Notes under the pieces: generated by a model
Database searches by the model: none
Seen by the model: the letters and a program-made list of their open reading frames with translations, nothing else
What the model was told of the DNA's origin: nothing
Assembly (NCBI RefSeq): GCF_003326475.1
Contig: NZ_JPWA01000015.1
Location: 1-64,000 of the forward strand
Reading direction: 5' to 3'
DNA from: Thalassospira xianhensis MCCC 1A02616
GTDB lineage: Bacteria > Pseudomonadota > Alphaproteobacteria > Rhodospirillales > Thalassospiraceae
Length of the DNA: 64,000 nucleotides
Shown: in pieces, positions 61,514 through 64,000 of the stretch
Layout: each line of letters opens with the position of its first letter
Numbering within the stretch: position 1 is the first letter of the stretch
Position numbers and translations under genes: made by a program

Positions 61514-62947
61514 CTAAACGGCGGTGCCGCCAACGGTCAGGCCATCAATGCGAAGTGTTGGCTGACCAACGCCAACCGGCACACCCTGGCCATCCTTGCC
61601 ACACGTTCCGATCCCGTCATCAAGCTTCATGTCATTGCCGATCATGGAAACCTTGGTCAGGCTGTCGGGGCCATTGCCAATCAGGGTCGCACCCTTGACC
61701 GGTGCGCCAAGCTTGCCGTTTTCGATCAGATAGGCCTCGGATGCGGAAAACACGAACTTGCCCGATGTGATATCGACCTGGCCGCCGCCGAAATTGACCG
61801 CATAAATGCCTTTCTTGACCGACGCCAGGATTTCGCCCGGGTCCTTGTCACCGCCCAGCATATAGGTATTGGTCATGCGCGGCATTGGCGCATGGGCATA
61901 GGATTGCCGACGACCATTGCCGGTGGATTTCACCCCGGTCAGGCGCGCATTCAGGCGGTCCTGCATGAAGCCCTTCAGGATGCCATCCTCGATCAGGACC
62001 GTGCGCTGGGTCGGGGTGCCTTCATCATCAATCGAAAGCGACCCGCGGCGATCATGGATCGTGCCGTCATCAACAACCGTGACACCCGGCGATGCAATCC
62101 GCTGGCCAAGCAAACCGGCAAAGGCCGATGTGCCCTTGCGGTTAAAGTCGCCCTCAAGCCCGTGGCCGATGGCTTCATGCAGCAAAATCCCCGGCCAGCC
62201 CGGACCAAGCACCACGGTCATCTCGCCCGCGGGGGCGGCAACCGATTCAAGGTTCAGCGTCGCCTGACGCAATGCTTCGTCAACTGCGGATTTCCAGCTT
62301 TTTTCCTCAAAGAACCCGTCATAGCCAATGCGTCCGCCCTGACCATGCGATCCGGTTTCCATGCGGTCGCCCTGCTTGACGACGACCGATACGTTAAACC
62401 GCACCAGCGGGCGAATATCGCCAATCCGCTGCCCGCCGCTGCGCCAGATCTGTACTGCCTGCCAGTTGCCCGAAATCGATGCGGAAACCTGCACTACGCG
62501 CGGGTCCTTGGCGCGCGCATAGGCATCGATCTTGCCCAGCAGATCAACCTTCGCCTCAAACGTGGCTTCGCCCAGCGGATTGACATCGGAATAAAGCGAC
62601 ACATTGGTGCCGATTGATCCCAGATCGACCTTGCCCGACCGGCCATTGCCAACTGCCTTGACGGTCTCGGCCGCACGGCCAACCGCGTCATTGGAAAGTT
62701 CGTTGGAATGCGAAAAGGCGGTGGCTTCATCGGCAACCGCGCGCAGGCCAAAACCCTGTGCGGTGTCGAAGTTGGCACTGCGCAGGCGGCCATCATCCCA
62801 TGTCAGGCTTTCGGATTGCCGGTATTCAAGGAAAAGTTCCCCGTCTTCCGCCGCACCCAGCGCGTCATTAACCTGCTTTTCAAGCCGGTCGCGATCAAGG
62901 TCGCCATTGGCGAAAAACAGGCTGTCGGTTTTGCTCAGATCGGTCAT
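61514..62947 (-). CDS. tldD: TldD metalloprotease subunit
   Basis: Catalytic subunit of the TldD/TldE protease, 477 residues. The zinc site is HEAIGHGLEGD (HExxxH, about residue 258), with a later Cys in GTCGKDGQGVPV; RQSYAHAPMPRMTNTYM and FVFSASEAYLIENGKLGAPVKGATLIG are the other family blocks. AGGAGG six bases ahead of ATG 62947 decides the start. The partner pmbA/tldE is at 27.9 kb. The pair is known to process peptides such as microcin B17 and the CcdA antitoxin; a CcdAB pair also lies in this window. Confidence 0.95.
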   Translation of the reverse strand: MTDLSKTDSLFFANGDLDRDRLEKQVNDALGAAEDGELFLEYRQSESLTWDDGRLRSANFDTAQGFGLRAVADEATAFSHSNELSNDAVGRAAETVKAVGNGRSGKVDLGSIGTNVSLYSDVNPLGEATFEAKVDLLGKIDAYARAKDPRVVQVSASISGNWQAVQIWRSGGQRIGDIRPLVRFNVSVVVKQGDRMETGSHGQGGRIGYDGFFEEKSWKSAVDEALRQATLNLESVAAPAGEMTVVLGPGWPGILLHEAIGHGLEGDFNRKGTSAFAGLLGQRIASPGVTVVDDGTIHDRRGSLSIDDEGTPTQRTVLIEDGILKGFMQDRLNARLTGVKSTGNGRRQSYAHAPMPRMTNTYMLGGDKDPGEILASVKKGIYAVNFGGGQVDITSGKFVFSASEAYLIENGKLGAPVKGATLIGNGPDSLTKVSMIGNDMKLDDGIGTCGKDGQGVPVGVGQPTLRIDGLTVGGTAV

Positions 62948-63172
62948 GAAACCTCCTTGCGGGCGTGCCGGATGGCAACAGATGGGCGACGGGCGGCCAG
63001 TTTTGGCCAAGCGGGCGATTTTCGCCTGTAAGTTAAAGCATTTGTGACAGTATTTTCCCTTACGTTTTCAGGGCTATCTGCCACCTTGGACTTTCGTCTA
63101 TACAGAACGTGTCGGGGCGTGCCCCGAAGGCTCTATATAGACCGCAATGGCCAATTATGAAAGCCCGTGGCA

Positions 63173-64000
63173 ATGTTTGTTGAACATCCCCAGCGTGTCG
63201 CCCTTCATAACGAAATCCATGCCCGCCCGTTTGGCGGGGTACAAAGCCCGGCCCGCTGCACCTGCATCGCCTTTCACGCGGGCGAGGAACTTGATACCGA
63301 TGTCCGCGATCATTTTCAGGGCTTCTGCCAGCGATACAGCCTGACACCCCCGGCACCCGATCAGAAATATTACGAAGCCCAGTGCGACGGTTTTTCCGTC
63401 ATCTGGGAACGCCATGCGGAATTCACGGTCTATGTCTTCAAACGGCAGGCCGCCTTTGATCATCCGTTTGATGACCTGGTCATCAACCTGATCCCGCAGG
63501 ACTGGCTTGAAGCCACGCCGGGGCAGCTTCTGGTGGGCTTGCACATCGCGATGGACCGCGATGAACGCTCGTCTGATGAAGTATCGCGCCTGTTTGATCA
63601 TAACGGCCTGACCGGCAGCCGCGTTTTGGGTGGCACGGCAATGGTCTGGACCGATTTTCGCCTGCATGGCGATGGCTTTGGCCGCATCCTGATCCGCGAT
63701 CAGGGCCTCGAAGTCCTGCAGGCCGGTCGTCTGATCCAGCGGCTCAAGGAAATCGAGGTTTATCGCATGATGGCGTTGCTGGCCTTTCCGCTGGCCCATT
63801 GCGCAACGCCCAAGGTCTCGGAAATCGATACCCGCCTGTCATCGATCACCGCCGAAATGGCCAGCAAATCGCACACCGACGACGAAGGCACCCTGCAAAA
63901 ACTGACCGACCTTGCCGCCCAGACCGAAGAAATGGCCGCATCGCTGAATTACCGGTTCAGTGCCGCGCGCGCCTATTACCGCATCCTGCAGGCCCGCCTC
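63173..64000 (+). CDS. DUF3422 family protein (3' end outside window)
   Basis: Partial; 276 codons are visible from ATG 63173 and the frame stays open to the window end. Recognisable DUF3422 blocks are HPQRVALHNEIHARPF, YYEAQCDGFSVIWERHAEFTVYVF and RLIQRLKEIEVYRMMALLAFPLA. Members from this group are usually over 400 residues with two C-terminal transmembrane helices, which must lie beyond the end. The biochemical role is unknown. Divergent from tldD; the 225-bp gap between them holds a CGGGGC / GCCCCG hairpin (about 63113-63127). Confidence 0.85.
   Translation, partial: MFVEHPQRVALHNEIHARPFGGVQSPARCTCIAFHAGEELDTDVRDHFQGFCQRYSLTPPAPDQKYYEAQCDGFSVIWERHAEFTVYVFKRQAAFDHPFDDLVINLIPQDWLEATPGQLLVGLHIAMDRDERSSDEVSRLFDHNGLTGSRVLGGTAMVWTDFRLHGDGFGRILIRDQGLEVLQAGRLIQRLKEIEVYRMMALLAFPLAHCATPKVSEIDTRLSSITAEMASKSHTDDEGTLQKLTDLAAQTEEMAASLNYRFSAARAYYRILQARL

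Noticed and set aside
61172-62617. 481-codon plus-strand frame across tldD
   Set aside because: Antisense to tldD, which has HExxxH and an AGGAGG site.
1-64000. Search for tRNA, rRNA, CRISPR, IS elements, prophage, replication origin and large biosynthetic clusters
   Set aside because: No cloverleaf with a T-loop, repeat-spacer array, transposase, integrase or modular synthase sequence was noticed on either strand.

Overview
The window reads as ordinary chromosome of an alphaproteobacterium of the Rhodospirillales, most likely a marine Thalassospira-type organism. That placement is an inference from protein resemblance and gene content: plant-type gshA, an ETF-beta lysine methyltransferase, DUF4170, DUF3422, Atu4866 and PlcP/Agt lipid genes. 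About 62 protein genes fill nearly all of the sequence on both strands. I see no rRNA, tRNA, CRISPR array, transposase, integrase or prophage. The only clear accessory module is a small CcdAB-type toxin-antitoxin pair at 30.2-30.7 kb.

0-7.8 kb: 3'-truncated RluB/RsuA-type pseudouridine synthase overlapping a C26 glutamine amidotransferase; tadA; a Tat-exported OpgD-type glucan protein; a membrane-bound class III cyclase; and an AraC regulator divergent from an SDR/Atu4866 operon. 7.8-11.2 kb: a cobalamin riboswitch, then a 22-bp perfect palindrome, ahead of a three-gene FecBCD/BtuFCD-type importer. 11.2-17.2 kb: purD, divergent xseA, an M23 peptidase, a gamma-glutamyltransferase-like enzyme and a MarR regulator.

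17.2-24.7 kb: a minus-strand late lipid A/Kdo operon (msbA-type, DUF374 acyltransferase, waaA, lpxK, lpxL-type) with a divergent Kdo-kinase-like gene. 24.7-27.9 kb: a probable phosphate-starvation lipid-remodelling set, with a PlcP-like phosphoesterase and Agt-like glycosyltransferase in one operon, a divergent diacylglycerol-kinase-family gene, and a Pho-box-like direct repeat between them. 27.9-34.3 kb: pmbA/tldE, small secreted or lipoprotein unknowns, CcdAB, ubiD, and a tandemly duplicated DUF4170 protein followed by an unknown gene with a terminator-like hairpin inside its coding sequence.

34.6-42.5 kb: a soluble three-PAS chemoreceptor, an ETF-beta methyltransferase-like gene, a CPA-type cation/proton antiporter, ubiA, rsmE-gshA and an AroQ chorismate mutase. 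42.5-48.5 kb: phnD-phnC-phnE-phnE ending in glpD, opposed by a DeoR/GlpR regulator. No C-P lyase gene is present, so the transporter may serve glycerol-phosphate-like compounds. 48.7-53.1 kb: fumC, a head-to-head DUF2867/DUF2946 pair, a PCu(A)C copper chaperone, a DUF985 cupin and a LysE exporter. 53.2-59 kb: a dipeptide-type ABC importer (dppABCDF). 59.3-64 kb: two tandem threonine aldolase paralogues, tldD (partner of the pmbA at 28 kb) and a DUF3422 gene cut by the window end.

Recurring layout features are ATGA/GTGA start-stop overlaps inside operons, stem-loops after the substrate-binding-protein gene in both phn and dpp operons, and terminator hairpins that contain or touch the stop codon of the gene they end. 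All calls come from reading the sequence; no database search or folding program was run.
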